Made by a program: the position numbers and the translations under genes. 64,000 bases of DNA. Source: Burkholderiales bacterium. GTDB taxonomy: Bacteria; Pseudomonadota; Gammaproteobacteria; Burkholderiales; Burkholderiaceae_D. Where the stretch lies: NCBI GenBank assembly GCA_016200895.1, contig JACQDX010000039.1, positions 1-64,000 of the forward strand, written 5' to 3'. Below the pieces are notes generated by a model, which was given only the letters and a program-made list of their open reading frames with translations, had not been told where the DNA came from and ran no database searches. Numbering within the stretch: the stretch's first letter is position 1; each line of letters opens with the position of its first letter. Positions 34,917 to 43,744 of the stretch are shown piece after piece.

Positions 34917-35675
34917 ATGAACATTTTCTTTTTAGGCCTTGCTGCCTTTTTTGCTGGCTTTGTTGATTCCATTGTTGGTGGTGGTGGCTTGGTTCAAGTG
35001 CCAGCCTTGTTCTCATTTCTGCCAGGAACTGCACCAGCGACATTGCTAGGTACCAATAAGATGGCCGGTATCTGGGGCACGACTGTCGCAGCGACACGCT
35101 ATATGAAGACAGTCAGCTTGCGCTGGAGCATGGTGGTTCCGGCGGCATTCATGGCATTTGCGTTTTCTTTTGCCGGGGCTTTCCTGGTGACACATATCCC
35201 TCCCACCTATTTGCGCAAGGCTTTACCCTTTATCTTGCTGGCTGTGGCTATCTATACCTTCAAGAAAAAAGAGTTTGGGGTGGATAATAAACCGGTATTT
35301 TCCGGCGACAAAGAGACCTATATGGCTATGCTGGTTGGTGCAGGCATAGGGTTTTACGATGGCTTCTTCGGCCCAGGTACGGGCAGCTTCTTCATGTTTT
35401 TGTTCGTGCGTATCTTTGGCTATGATTTCTTGCGCGCCTCTGCCGCAGCCAAGGTATTGAATGTTGCATGCAATACCGCAGCTCTTATATGGTTTGGTTA
35501 CAGCGGTCATGTGCTCTGGATGCTGGGTTTGACGATGGCGGTATGTGGGGTTGGCGGCTCTATTTTAGGTAGTCATTTGGCAATAAAGCACGGCACCTCA
35601 TTTGTTCGCAAGATGTTCCTTGGCGTGGTAGTGGCACTGATATGCAAGACGACTTACGATGGTTTTCTTAAATAG
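34917..35675 (+). CDS. TSUP-family (TauE/SafE) membrane transporter
   Basis: A 252-residue inner-membrane protein with seven to eight hydrophobic segments. Two related motifs, GFVDSIVGGGGLVQVPAL near 15 and GFYDGFFGPGTGSFFMF near 148, are the repeated halves of the TauE/SafE family, which moves sulfite, sulfoacetate or other organic anions. ATG 34917 lacks a clear ribosome site. Terminated by a hairpin that sits between the two parS sites. Confidence 0.92.
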   Translation: MNIFFLGLAAFFAGFVDSIVGGGGLVQVPALFSFLPGTAPATLLGTNKMAGIWGTTVAATRYMKTVSLRWSMVVPAAFMAFAFSFAGAFLVTHIPPTYLRKALPFILLAVAIYTFKKKEFGVDNKPVFSGDKETYMAMLVGAGIGFYDGFFGPGTGSFFMFLFVRIFGYDFLRASAAAKVLNVACNTAALIWFGYSGHVLWMLGLTMAVCGVGGSILGSHLAIKHGTSFVRKMFLGVVVALICKTTYDGFLK

Positions 35676-35678
35676 CTG

Positions 35679-35694
35679 TGTTTCACGTGAAACA
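35679..35694. promoter_or_regulatory. parS: parS site 1 (perfect)
   Basis: TGTTTCACGTGAAACA matches the 16-bp ParB-binding palindrome exactly. It lies three bases after the transporter stop and about 3 kb before parAB. Confidence 0.97.
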
Positions 35695-35707
35695 ATCGGA
35701 CGTTAGG

Positions 35708-35731
35708 AATGGGACTTCGGTCCCATTTTTT
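35708..35731 (+). terminator. Intrinsic terminator with TTCG tetraloop
   Basis: AATGGGAC and GTCCCATT pair around TTCG, followed by TTTT. It ends the TSUP transcript and sits between the two perfect parS sites. Confidence 0.9.
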
Positions 35732-35746
35732 ATGCCCTGATGCCTA

Positions 35747-35762
35747 TGTTTCACGTGAAACA
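35747..35762. promoter_or_regulatory. parS: parS site 2 (perfect)
   Basis: Second exact copy of TGTTTCACGTGAAACA, 68 bp after the first, just upstream of the mnmG promoter region. Confidence 0.97.
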
Positions 35763-35819
35763 TAGTTCTAAATAAAAAGAGAATCTTTAGCTCTCTAAAA
35801 GTTTACGCGCAAAACAAAC

Positions 35820-35825
35820 TATAAT
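35820..35825 (+). promoter_or_regulatory. Candidate -10 box for mnmG operon
   Basis: A perfect TATAAT lies 35 bases before the mnmG start in an AT-rich stretch. No good -35 hexamer is seen at the normal distance, so the call rests on the -10 alone. Confidence 0.4.
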
Positions 35826-35860
35826 CGTGCCTCCCGTCTCAAGTTTCCCAGAAATCCACC

Positions 35861-37807
35861 ATGTTTTATCCTAAAGAATTCGATGTCATCGTCGTCGGCG
35901 GCGGTCACGCCGGTACCGAAGCCGCACTTGCCGCCGCCCGTATGGGGCAGTCCACGCTATTGTTGACCCATAATATTGAGACCCTTGGTCAGATGTCCTG
36001 CAACCCATCCATAGGTGGGATAGGCAAGGGGCATCTGGTTAAAGAGGTTGATGCCATGGGCGGCGCCATGGCGATTGCCACTGATGAGGCAGGCATACAA
36101 TTCCGTATCCTGAATTCATCCAAAGGCCCTGCTGTGCGTGCAACCCGTGCCCAGGCTGACCGCATTTTGTACAAGCAAGCCATCCGTAGTCGCCTGGAAA
36201 ATCAGCCTAATCTGTGGCTGTTCCAGCAGGCTGTTGATGATTTGCTGGTCGAAGGTAATCGTGTTGTCGGTGCCGTGACCCAGGTTGGTATCAAGTTTCG
36301 CGCCCGTGCAGTCGTGCTGACAGCAGGTACTTTCCTTGATGGGAAGATACATGTGGGCTTGAATAACTACTCGGCAGGCCGTGCCGGTGACCCGCCAGCG
36401 ATATCTTTGTCTGCACGTTTGAAAGAGCTGGCGCTGCCACAAGGTAGATTGAAGACAGGTACGCCACCACGTATCGATGGTCGCAGCATCGATTTTTCAC
36501 TGATGCAAGAGCAACCGGGTGACCTCGATCCTGTGCCGGTGTTCTCATACATGGGCAACACCAGCATGCATCCAAGGCAGTTGCCGTGCTGGATTACCCA
36601 TACCAATGAAAAAACCCATGACATTATCCGTGCCGGTCTGGACCGCAGCCCCATGTATACGGGTGTTATCGAAGGGGTAGGGCCGCGCTACTGCCCGTCG
36701 ATAGAAGACAAGATACATCGCTTCGCCAGCAAAGAATCACACCAGATTTTCCTGGAGCCTGAAGGCCTGACGACGAATGAGTTTTACCCCAACGGTATCT
36801 CTACCAGCCTGCCTTTTGATGTTCAGCTGGACTTGGTACGCTCCATGCGCGGTATGGAAAACGCTTACATCCTGCGTCCTGGCTATGCGATTGAATATGA
36901 TTATTTTGACCCGCGTGGTTTGAAATCTTCGCTGGAAACTCGTCAAATTGAAGGCCTGTTCTTTGCCGGTCAGATCAATGGCACGACAGGTTACGAAGAA
37001 GCGGCAGCACAAGGTATGTTGGCTGGCTTGAATGCCGCGTTGAAAACCCAGGATAAAGAAGCCTGGGTGCCACGCCGCGATGAAGCTTATCTGGGTGTCC
37101 TGGTCGATGATCTGATTACCAAGGGTGTACAAGAACCTTATCGCATGTTCACCAGCCGCGCTGAATTCCGCCTCAGTCTGCGTGAAGATAATGCCGATAT
37201 GCGCCTGACCGAGATAGGTCGCCAGCTGGGTTGTGTCAGCGATGCACAATGGCAGCAGTTTGAAGAAAAACGTGAAAGTGTTTCACGTGAAATGGAAAGA
37301 CTGCGCTCGACCTGGGTCAACCCGCGCATCCTTGCAGATGTAGAAGCTGAACGTGTCGTTGGCAAGGCCCTGGAGCGTGAATATTCCCTGGCTGATTTAT
37401 TGCGCCGCCCGCAAGTGACTTATGAAAGCCTCATGAGTTTGCAAGGTGTGGAAGGTCAGGAGCTGGCCGGGCCAGGCGTGCTCGATCCACATGTGCGTGA
37501 GCAAGTGGAGATACAGGTCAAATATGCCGGTTATATCGACAGGCAGGCCAAAGAGGTCGAACGCCATGCGCATTTTGAAAACCTCAAGATGCCAGCGGCT
37601 TTTGATTACATGGAAGTCAATGGGCTTTCCATCGAAGTAAGGCAAAAGCTGAATAAGCACCAGCCTGAAAGCCTGGGTCAGTGTGGTCGTATTTCTGGCG
37701 TAACGCCTGCGGCGATTTCCCTGCTTTTGGTGCATCTTAAAAAGCGCGGTTTTAAAGAGTTCTTGGCGAACACGGATGTTGTAGCCGAAGGCCAGGCGAC
37801 AGAATGA
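35861..37807 (+). CDS. mnmG: tRNA uridine-5-carboxymethylaminomethyl modification enzyme MnmG (GidA)
   Basis: With MnmE it builds the cmnm5 group on the wobble uridine of several tRNAs, using FAD, NADH and methylene-tetrahydrofolate. The 648-residue length is normal. FAD binding: [12 protein letters not shown] near 11-22; family signatures are [19 protein letters not shown] near 47 and [16 protein letters not shown] near 370, and the C-terminal helical domain ends in [16 protein letters not shown]. First gene of the rsmG-parA-parB run. A degenerate parS lies inside its coding sequence. Confidence 0.97.
   Translation: MFYPKEFDVIVVGGGHAGTEAALAAARMGQSTLLLTHNIETLGQMSCNPSIGGIGKGHLVKEVDAMGGAMAIATDEAGIQFRILNSSKGPAVRATRAQADRILYKQAIRSRLENQPNLWLFQQAVDDLLVEGNRVVGAVTQVGIKFRARAVVLTAGTFLDGKIHVGLNNYSAGRAGDPPAISLSARLKELALPQGRLKTGTPPRIDGRSIDFSLMQEQPGDLDPVPVFSYMGNTSMHPRQLPCWITHTNEKTHDIIRAGLDRSPMYTGVIEGVGPRYCPSIEDKIHRFASKESHQIFLEPEGLTTNEFYPNGISTSLPFDVQLDLVRSMRGMENAYILRPGYAIEYDYFDPRGLKSSLETRQIEGLFFAGQINGTTGYEEAAAQGMLAGLNAALKTQDKEAWVPRRDEAYLGVLVDDLITKGVQEPYRMFTSRAEFRLSLREDNADMRLTEIGRQLGCVSDAQWQQFEEKRESVSREMERLRSTWVNPRILADVEAERVVGKALEREYSLADLLRRPQVTYESLMSLQGVEGQELAGPGVLDPHVREQVEIQVKYAGYIDRQAKEVERHAHFENLKMPAAFDYMEVNGLSIEVRQKLNKHQPESLGQCGRISGVTPAAISLLLVHLKKRGFKEFLANTDVVAEGQATE
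37279..37294. promoter_or_regulatory. Degenerate parS site inside mnmG
   Basis: TGTTTCACGTGAAATG matches 14 of 16 parS positions and keeps the full central palindrome TTTCACGTGAAA. It encodes V-S-R-E-M within mnmG. Confidence 0.7.
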
Positions 37808-37820
37808 TTCACGTGGAACA
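37805..37820. promoter_or_regulatory. Degenerate parS-like site at the mnmG stop
   Basis: TGATTCACGTGGAACA matches 14 of 16 parS positions and overlaps the mnmG stop codon TGA. The identical 16-mer recurs at 37936. Confidence 0.65.
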
Positions 37821-37934
37821 TCAAATTACAGGCAGGTTTGAAAATGCTTCAGCATTAGCCTGTATCCGGGTGATGAATAAAAACGAAGAATAAAGTGAAA
37901 TGAAAAACAAGAAGTTAATTGAGGACCTCGCCGT

Positions 37935-38591
37935 ATGATTCACGTGGAACATGCACACTTGAGAGCGACGCTGCAGAGCGGTGTTGAGGAGTTGTCTCTG
38001 AATTTGAGAAGTGATCAAATTGATAATATGATTGCATATTTATTATTATTATCAAAATGGAACTCAGTTTATAATTTAACATCTATCCGCGACCCCAAGG
38101 AAATGGTCAAGCAACATCTGCTGGATTCGCTGTCGGCAGCGCCTGCCTTCAAGGATGCAAAAAATGTGCTGGATGTAGGTGCAGGTGGTGGTTTGCCCGG
38201 TATGATGCTGGCGATTACTTACCCAGATATCAAAATATCAATGATTGATACCGTCAGTAAAAAGACTGCATTTCTGACCCAGGCCAAGACAGAACTGGGT
38301 TTGAAGAATGTGACTGTGCACACCGGCAGGGTTGAAGCCCTGCAGGTCAAGGACAAGTTTGATGTGATTACTTCGCGGGCATTTTCCGAGCTGTGCAACT
38401 TCATTAACTGGTCAGGTCATTTGCTGGCAGAAGGCGGCCAGTTTATTGCCATGAAGGGTGTCGCTCCCAATCAAGAAATAGAACGCTTGCCAGATGGTTG
38501 GCAGGTAGAAAAAATGCAAGCCCTCGCGGTGCCAGGTCTACAAGCCGAACGCCATCTCGTCTTTATTAAAAAACAACTGGCCCCGGCTTGA
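37935..38591 (+). CDS. rsmG: 16S rRNA (guanine-527-N7)-methyltransferase RsmG (GidB)
   Basis: Methylates N7 of G527 of 16S rRNA, a site linked to streptomycin sensitivity. The 218-residue Rossmann methyltransferase has WNSVYNLTSIRDPKEMVKQH near 36, the SAM loop VLDVGAGGGLPG near 77 and TSRAFSEL near 148. Start ATG 37935 is preceded by GAGGA at good distance; that start is embedded in a parS-like 16-mer. It follows mnmG after 127 bp, a gap with no gene. Confidence 0.96.
   Translation: MIHVEHAHLRATLQSGVEELSLNLRSDQIDNMIAYLLLLSKWNSVYNLTSIRDPKEMVKQHLLDSLSAAPAFKDAKNVLDVGAGGGLPGMMLAITYPDIKISMIDTVSKKTAFLTQAKTELGLKNVTVHTGRVEALQVKDKFDVITSRAFSELCNFINWSGHLLAEGGQFIAMKGVAPNQEIERLPDGWQVEKMQALAVPGLQAERHLVFIKKQLAPA
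37936..37951. promoter_or_regulatory. Degenerate parS-like site over the rsmG start
   Basis: TGATTCACGTGGAACA, identical to the 16-mer at 37805, begins at the second base of the rsmG ATG and encodes its first residues (I-H-V-E-H). Matches 14 of 16 parS positions. Confidence 0.65.
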
Positions 38592-38608
38592 CCCTACGGA
38601 AATCTTCT

Positions 38609-39385
38609 ATGGCAAAAATCTTTTGTGTTGCAAATCAAAAAGGTGGCGTAGGCAAGACCACGACCACTGTTAATCTCGCCGCAGGCTTGGCGCAACTCGA
38701 TCAACGCGTCTTACTGGTTGATCTCGACCCCCAGGGTAATGCCACCATGGGCGCAGGTATCAACAAATCCAAATTGACCGCTTCCATCTATGAAGTCTTG
38801 CTGGGTATGTCTGATGTCACAACCGCCAAATTGCGTTCTGAGTCTGGCCGTTTTGATGTTCTCCCCGCCAACCGTGAGCTGGCTGGTGCAGAGGTTGAAA
38901 TGGTGTCGCTGGACAACCGCGACAAGCGCCTACGAGAGGCTTTGGCCAAGGTTGATGCAGACTATGACTTCATCCTTATCGATTGTCCTCCAGCGCTATC
39001 CCTGCTGACTCTGAATGGACTGTGTGCTGCACATGGCGTGATCATCCCCATGCAGTGTGAATACTACGCGCTCGAAGGTTTGTCCGACCTGGCCAATACC
39101 ATCAAGAAAGTCTCCGCCAACCTCAATCCTGACCTGAAGATAGTCGGCTTGCTGCGCGTGATGTTTGACCCGCGCATGACGCTGTCGCAACAAGTCTCTG
39201 ACCAGCTGGAACAGCACTTTGGCGACAAGGTCTTCAAGACCCTGATCCCGCGCAATGTGCGTCTGGCAGAAGCACCATCTTACGGTATCCCCGGCGTGGT
39301 GTTTGATCCTGCATCCAAAGGGGCGCAAGCCTATATAGCCTTTGGTGCAGAGATGGTGGAAAGAATTAAACAACTGGAAAAATAA
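38609..39385 (+). CDS. parA: Chromosome partitioning ATPase ParA (Soj)
   Basis: A 258-residue deviant Walker-A ATPase that drives origin segregation with ParB. The motif KGGVGKTTT starts at residue 11 with the signature Lys; DLDPQGNAT and the Walker B IDCPPAL follow. It lacks the N-terminal DNA-binding extension of plasmid ParA type Ia, so it is chromosomal. The frame extends to TTG 38588 over the rsmG stop, but ATG 38609 is the conserved start. parB follows after two bases. Confidence 0.96.
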   Translation: MAKIFCVANQKGGVGKTTTTVNLAAGLAQLDQRVLLVDLDPQGNATMGAGINKSKLTASIYEVLLGMSDVTTAKLRSESGRFDVLPANRELAGAEVEMVSLDNRDKRLREALAKVDADYDFILIDCPPALSLLTLNGLCAAHGVIIPMQCEYYALEGLSDLANTIKKVSANLNPDLKIVGLLRVMFDPRMTLSQQVSDQLEQHFGDKVFKTLIPRNVRLAEAPSYGIPGVVFDPASKGAQAYIAFGAEMVERIKQLEK

Positions 39386-39387
39386 GT

Positions 39388-40281
39388 ATGTCGATCAAAA
39401 AACAAAAAGGTCTGGGCCGTGGCCTGGACGCCTTGCTCGGCGGTGCCGCCGACTTTGCCGAAGCCGTACCTACCGTCACTGGTGCCCCTACCAGCCTGAA
39501 CGTGGCGCAAATGCAGGCAGGCAAGTACCAACCCCGTACCCGCATGGACGAGGGCGCACTGGCTGAGCTGGCGGCCTCCATCAAGGCCCAGGGTTTGATG
39601 CAACCTATCCTGGTGCGCCCCATAGGAAAAAACAATGGCGTAACCCGTTACGAAATCATCGCCGGTGAACGCCGTTTCCGCGCTTCGCAAATGGCAGGCT
39701 TGGATGAAGTGCCGGTACTGGTCAAGGATGTGGATGACCAGGCCGCCGCCGCCATGGCCCTGATAGAAAACATCCAGCGCGAAGACCTTAACCCCCTGGA
39801 AGAAGCCCAGGGCATACACAGGCTGATCACGGATTTTTCTTTCACCCATGAGCAGGCCGCCAATGCAGTAGGGCGTTCACGCAGTGCGGTGTCCAACTTG
39901 CTGCGTTTGCTGAACCTGGCCAAGCCGGTACAAACCATGCTGATGGCAGGCGACATCGATATGGGCCATGCCCGTTCCCTGTTGGTAACAGACGCTGCCA
40001 CCCAGATACAACTGGCGAACCAGATCGTTGCCAAGCGCATGTCAGTCCGTGAGGCAGAAAAGCTGGTGGCGAAAACCACCGCTGAAATGAGTGCCAACGG
40101 AAAGCCGCGCGACAAGGCAGAAAAATCCCGTGACATCACCCGCCTGGAAGAAGAGTTGTCCGATCTGCTGGCTACCCAGGTTGCGCTCAAATTAGGCAGC
40201 AAGGGCAGGGGACAAATGCTGATTGATTTTGCAGACCTTGATAGCCTGGACGGCATCATCCTGAAAATTCGCGGACAGTAA
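39388..40281 (+). CDS. parB: Chromosome partitioning protein ParB (Spo0J)
   Basis: A 297-residue CTP-dependent clamp that loads at parS and spreads. The N-terminal ParB/Srx domain holds QPRTRMDEG-like and GERRFRASQMAG motifs (here YQPRTRMD near 48), followed by the central helix-turn-helix (HEQAANAVGRSRSAVSNLLR) and a C-terminal dimer domain (GRGQMLIDFADLDSLDGII). Directly downstream of parA in one operon; its targets are the parS sites 2-5 kb upstream. Confidence 0.96.
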   Translation: MSIKKQKGLGRGLDALLGGAADFAEAVPTVTGAPTSLNVAQMQAGKYQPRTRMDEGALAELAASIKAQGLMQPILVRPIGKNNGVTRYEIIAGERRFRASQMAGLDEVPVLVKDVDDQAAAAMALIENIQREDLNPLEEAQGIHRLITDFSFTHEQAANAVGRSRSAVSNLLRLLNLAKPVQTMLMAGDIDMGHARSLLVTDAATQIQLANQIVAKRMSVREAEKLVAKTTAEMSANGKPRDKAEKSRDITRLEEELSDLLATQVALKLGSKGRGQMLIDFADLDSLDGIILKIRGQ

Positions 40282-40294
40282 AAAGATTTAATCC

Positions 40295-40843
40295 ATGCAG
40301 ATACTAACTTTACCCGGCCTGTATGGCTCCGGCCCTGGCCACTGGCAAACACGCTGGGAAGCTGAATTGCCGAATGTAAAAAGAGTAGAGCAGCAAGACT
40401 GGGATCATCCGGTCAAGGATGCATGGCTTGCCACTTTATCAGCCGCTATGAATGCAGTATCTGATGAAGTGGTGCTGGTTGCGCATAGCATGGGTTGCGC
40501 ACTGACGGCCTGGTGGCTGGCAGCGGGCATGCCGGGCGTTGTGGATAAAAGCAAGCTCAGGGCAGCATTTCTGGTAGCACCACCAGATGTGGGCCGGGCA
40601 AATTTCCCAGCGCCCACTTTTAGTCCCATGCCTCTAATCCCTTTTCCTTTCCCAGTTGCGGTAGTGGCATCCAGCGATGACCCTTGGTGCGATTTGTCAC
40701 TTGCACAAGACTGGGCAAAAAGCTGGGGAGCGGAGCTGCACTTGATTGGTGCAAAAGGACATATCAATGGAGAGTCCGGTCTGGGTAGCTGGAAGCAAGG
40801 CCAGGACTGGCTCAACGAGCTAATCGCAAAAACGGTACAATAA
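40295..40843 (+). CDS. Small alpha/beta hydrolase, RBBP9/YdeN family
   Basis: A 182-residue serine hydrolase. LPGLYGSGPGHWQTRWE at 6-22 is the family's N-terminal signature, the nucleophile is in VAHSMGCAL near 82, and the acid and His lie in ASSDDPW and GAKGHINGESGLG. RBBP9/YdeN proteins are widespread with no agreed substrate. It lies 13 bases after parB and before the atp promoter, a placement conserved in related bacteria as far as I recall. Confidence 0.9.
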   Translation: MQILTLPGLYGSGPGHWQTRWEAELPNVKRVEQQDWDHPVKDAWLATLSAAMNAVSDEVVLVAHSMGCALTAWWLAAGMPGVVDKSKLRAAFLVAPPDVGRANFPAPTFSPMPLIPFPFPVAVVASSDDPWCDLSLAQDWAKSWGAELHLIGAKGHINGESGLGSWKQGQDWLNELIAKTVQ

Positions 40844-40910
40844 TAAAAAAGCACTAAAATGGCGCATTTTGATGCAATGCACCAAACATTTTGCCTTATG
40901 CATCAAACGT

Positions 40911-40940
40911 TTGACGTTATAACGCACTACCACGTATAAT
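40911..40940 (+). promoter_or_regulatory. Strong sigma-70-type promoter of the atp operon
   Basis: TTGACG at 40911-40916 and a perfect TATAAT at 40935-40940 are 18 bp apart. It is the only good promoter in the 309-bp gap before atpI. Predicted transcription start lies near 40947, giving a leader of about 205 bases. Confidence 0.8.
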
Positions 40941-41026
40941 TCCGTGGTTTTGATCGGCGAGGATTTGCGCTGCCTGGTTATATCGTGGCAAGCCAGTCAA
41001 ATTCAACTGTCATATTTATAAATTTG

Positions 41027-41136
41027 TAGGACTTACGCAAGATAGGCCAGCAAGGCCCCGCAGCGAACACAGTGCAAAACTGGACGACGGGGCTACCAAT
41101 GAGCTCATGCACTGCTGCTATTTTGCGCAAGTCCTG
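41027..41136. repeat. Palindromic dispersed element, member 3, in the atp operon leader
   Basis: TAGGACTTACGCAA at the left matches, inverted with two differences, TTGCGCAAGTCCTG at the right. The ends are the same as those of member 4 (48704-48886); GGCCAGCAAGGCC follows in place of TCCCAGCAAGGC. It lies between the atp promoter and atpI, ending 16 bases before the start codon, so it must be transcribed in the mRNA leader. Confidence 0.75.
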
Positions 41137-41152
41137 GATAAATGAGGGAAGC

Positions 41153-41491
41153 ATGGCACGCATCATACTGCTGCAACTGGTAGCAGCGCTGGTTGCGGGC
41201 TTGCTTGCTGGAATTTTCGGCAATATTTCTTACGGATTGTCCGCCCTGTTCGGGGGATTATCTTGTGCGATTCCAAATGCCTTATTCGCGTTGCGCATGA
41301 GTATGAGCGCCCGGAGGCCTGGGGGAGCAAATCCGATGAGTTTTTTCATCGGTGAATTTTTCAAAGTTATATCGACAGTCGCGCTAATGGCAGCGGTTGT
41401 CTTCTGGTACCCCGATGTCAACTGGCCGGCCTTTTTGATCGCCTTCATCGTTGTACTGAAAAGCTATTTCATTTTACTCTTTAGGCACTGA
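41153..41491 (+). CDS. atpI: ATP synthase protein I
   Basis: A 112-residue membrane protein with four hydrophobic segments that helps assemble the c-ring. LLQLVAALVAGLLAGIFG and GLSALFGGLSCAIPNALFAL are typical. ATG 41153 with GAGGGA upstream is preferred over a frame opening at 41072 inside the repeat element. First gene of the nine-gene ATP synthase operon. Confidence 0.92.
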   Translation: MARIILLQLVAALVAGLLAGIFGNISYGLSALFGGLSCAIPNALFALRMSMSARRPGGANPMSFFIGEFFKVISTVALMAAVVFWYPDVNWPAFLIAFIVVLKSYFILLFRH

Positions 41492-41493
41492 TC

Positions 41494-42324
41494 ATGAGCT
41501 CAGCTGAACAAGTCACTCCGTCAGAATATATATCCCATCATCTTGGGCATTTGACTAACCATGGCCACCATGCGCAAACCTCCTTGTGGGATATGTCGTA
41601 TGTGAATATTGATACGGTAATCTGGTCAGTCGTTTGCGGCTTGCTAGGTTCTCTCATTATGTATCTGGCAGCACGCAAGGCAACTTCTGGTGTACCTGGA
41701 CGTTTCCAGTGCGCTGTTGAAATGCTCTTCGAAATGGTGGACAACAATGCAAAAAGCATCGTTCACGGCAACACCAGCTTCATCGCCCCTATGGCCTTGT
41801 CGGTATTTGTCTGGGTCGTATTGATGAACTCCCTGGATTTCCTGCCAGTTGATTTGTTCTCTCAATGGTTGTTCCCCTTGTTTGGCCTGGATCATGAAAT
41901 GCCACATCGCGTGGTTCCTACTGCTGACTTGAACGGTACTCTGGGTATTTCCATCGGTATTTTTGCGCTGATGATGTATTACAGTTTCAAGATCAAAGGC
42001 GTAGGCGGTTTCATCAAGGAATTGTTCAGCGCACCGTTTGGCCCAATGATGTTCCCGTTCAATTTTTTGTTGAACGTAGTTGAATACGCAGCGAAAACTT
42101 TCTCGCTCGGTATGCGGTTGTTCGGCAATATGTTTGCTGGCGAATTGTTGTTCCTGTTGATTGCAGCCTTGCTGGGTGCTTCCGATTCCATCCTGGGCGG
42201 TATTGGTCATTTGGTACTGGGTTCTGCCTGGTCTATCTTCCACATCCTGATCGTGCCTCTGCAAGCGTTTATTTTCATGATGTTGACTCTGGTGTACATG
42301 GGTCAGGCTCACGAAGCGCATTAA
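41494..42324 (+). CDS. atpB: ATP synthase Fo subunit a
   Basis: The 276-residue membrane subunit that carries the proton half-channels. The essential Arg is Arg208 in GMRLFGNMFAGE; the C-terminal segment has the conserved Gln of VPLQAFIFMMLT. The stop of atpI and this start are two bases apart. Length and five to six spans are normal for the family. Confidence 0.96.
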   Translation: MSSAEQVTPSEYISHHLGHLTNHGHHAQTSLWDMSYVNIDTVIWSVVCGLLGSLIMYLAARKATSGVPGRFQCAVEMLFEMVDNNAKSIVHGNTSFIAPMALSVFVWVVLMNSLDFLPVDLFSQWLFPLFGLDHEMPHRVVPTADLNGTLGISIGIFALMMYYSFKIKGVGGFIKELFSAPFGPMMFPFNFLLNVVEYAAKTFSLGMRLFGNMFAGELLFLLIAALLGASDSILGGIGHLVLGSAWSIFHILIVPLQAFIFMMLTLVYMGQAHEAH

Positions 42325-42646
<322 letters not shown>

Positions 42647-42663
42647 TAGCTTTCCTTTTTCTA

Positions 42664-42684
42664 CCGCAGGTTTCTGGCCTGCGG
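42664..42684 (+). other. Stem-loop between atpE and atpF
   Basis: CCGCAGG and CCTGCGG pair around a 7-base loop in the 65-base gap. No U-run follows, so it is not a terminator; it may protect the 3' end of processed atpE mRNA and so favour c-subunit output. Confidence 0.5.
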
Positions 42685-42711
42685 AACGATTAATTTGATA
42701 AGGAAACTAAA

Positions 42712-43182
42712 GTGAATCTGAATCTATCCATGTGGTACCAGGCTGGGGTGTTTTTCATCCTGGCTTTGGTGACTGCGAAATTCATCTGGCCACCAGTGAT
42801 TGGTGCGATCGATGAGCGTATGAAGCGCATTGCAGACGGTTTGGCTGCTGCTGATAAAGGCAAGGCAGAAATGGTTGCCGCTGAAAAACGCGTGCAAGCT
42901 CAATTGGCTGCTGCTGGTGAAGAAGGCAAAACTCATATCATCAACGCAGAAAAACGCGCTGCTCTGATCATTGAAGAAGCCCGCAACACTGCTGCTGCTG
43001 AAGCTGCCCGTATTATCGCCGCTGCGAACGCTGATGCGAATAATCAAGTGACTAAAGCACGCGAAGAATTGCGCGACCAGGTTGCCACTCTGGCAGTCAA
43101 AGGCGCAGAACAAATTCTGAAACGTGAAGTCAACGCATCTGCTCACGCTGATCTGTTGAATCAACTGAAAACCGAGCTGTAA
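42712..43182 (+). CDS. atpF: ATP synthase Fo subunit b
   Basis: The 156-residue stator: one N-terminal membrane helix (residues 8-24) and a long charged coiled coil. [21 protein letters not shown] is typical. Start is GTG 42712 with AAGGA upstream. It overlaps nothing and is followed by atpH after two bases. Confidence 0.96.
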   Translation: MNLNLSMWYQAGVFFILALVTAKFIWPPVIGAIDERMKRIADGLAAADKGKAEMVAAEKRVQAQLAAAGEEGKTHIINAEKRAALIIEEARNTAAAEAARIIAAANADANNQVTKAREELRDQVATLAVKGAEQILKREVNASAHADLLNQLKTEL

Positions 43183-43184
43183 TC

Positions 43185-43718
43185 ATGGCCGAAATCGCAA
43201 CGATCGCTCGTCCTTACGCAGAAGCGCTGTTTCGTGTTGCCCAAACCGGTAACCTGTCCGCCTGGTCGGAACTGGTTACCGAAATGGCACAGGTAGGTGC
43301 GCATCCCGATGTACAAGCTCTTGCACACAACCCCAAAGTCTCGGCTGATCAAAAAGCTGAGATTTTCTTGTCTGCGATCAAATCTCCAGTGACTGCTGAA
43401 GCGACAAACTTCATCAACACACTTGCTGACTATGACCGCCTGACTTTGCTGCCGGAAATCGCTTTCCAGTTTCATGCTCTGAAAAACGCCCACGAAGGCG
43501 CTGCAGATGCAGAAGTGACTAGCGCATTTGACATGTCGGCAACTCAGTTGAGCGAGCTTTCAGTGCTCTTGGAAAAGAAATTTGGCCGCAAGTTGCACCC
43601 TACAGTCAAAGTGGATTCCACTTTGATCGGTGGTGTACGCATCGTGGTTGGTGATCAGGTGCTCGACACGTCGGTACGCGCGAAGCTGCAGAAAATGCAC
43701 GTCGCCCTGACCGCGTAA
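43185..43718 (+). CDS. atpH: ATP synthase F1 subunit delta
   Basis: The 177-residue peripheral stalk subunit that joins F1 to subunit b. [13 protein letters not shown] at the N-terminus and the C-terminal block [26 protein letters not shown] are diagnostic. Follows atpF by two bases. Confidence 0.96.
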   Translation: MAEIATIARPYAEALFRVAQTGNLSAWSELVTEMAQVGAHPDVQALAHNPKVSADQKAEIFLSAIKSPVTAEATNFINTLADYDRLTLLPEIAFQFHALKNAHEGAADAEVTSAFDMSATQLSELSVLLEKKFGRKLHPTVKVDSTLIGGVRIVVGDQVLDTSVRAKLQKMHVALTA

Positions 43719-43744
43719 GAACGTAATAAATATTAGGAGTTAGT

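Noticed and set aside
35676..35860. E. coli-like origin next to mnmG (gidA)
   Set aside because: The gap holds parS sites, a terminator and a promoter, but no DnaA box; the box cluster is 25 kb away.
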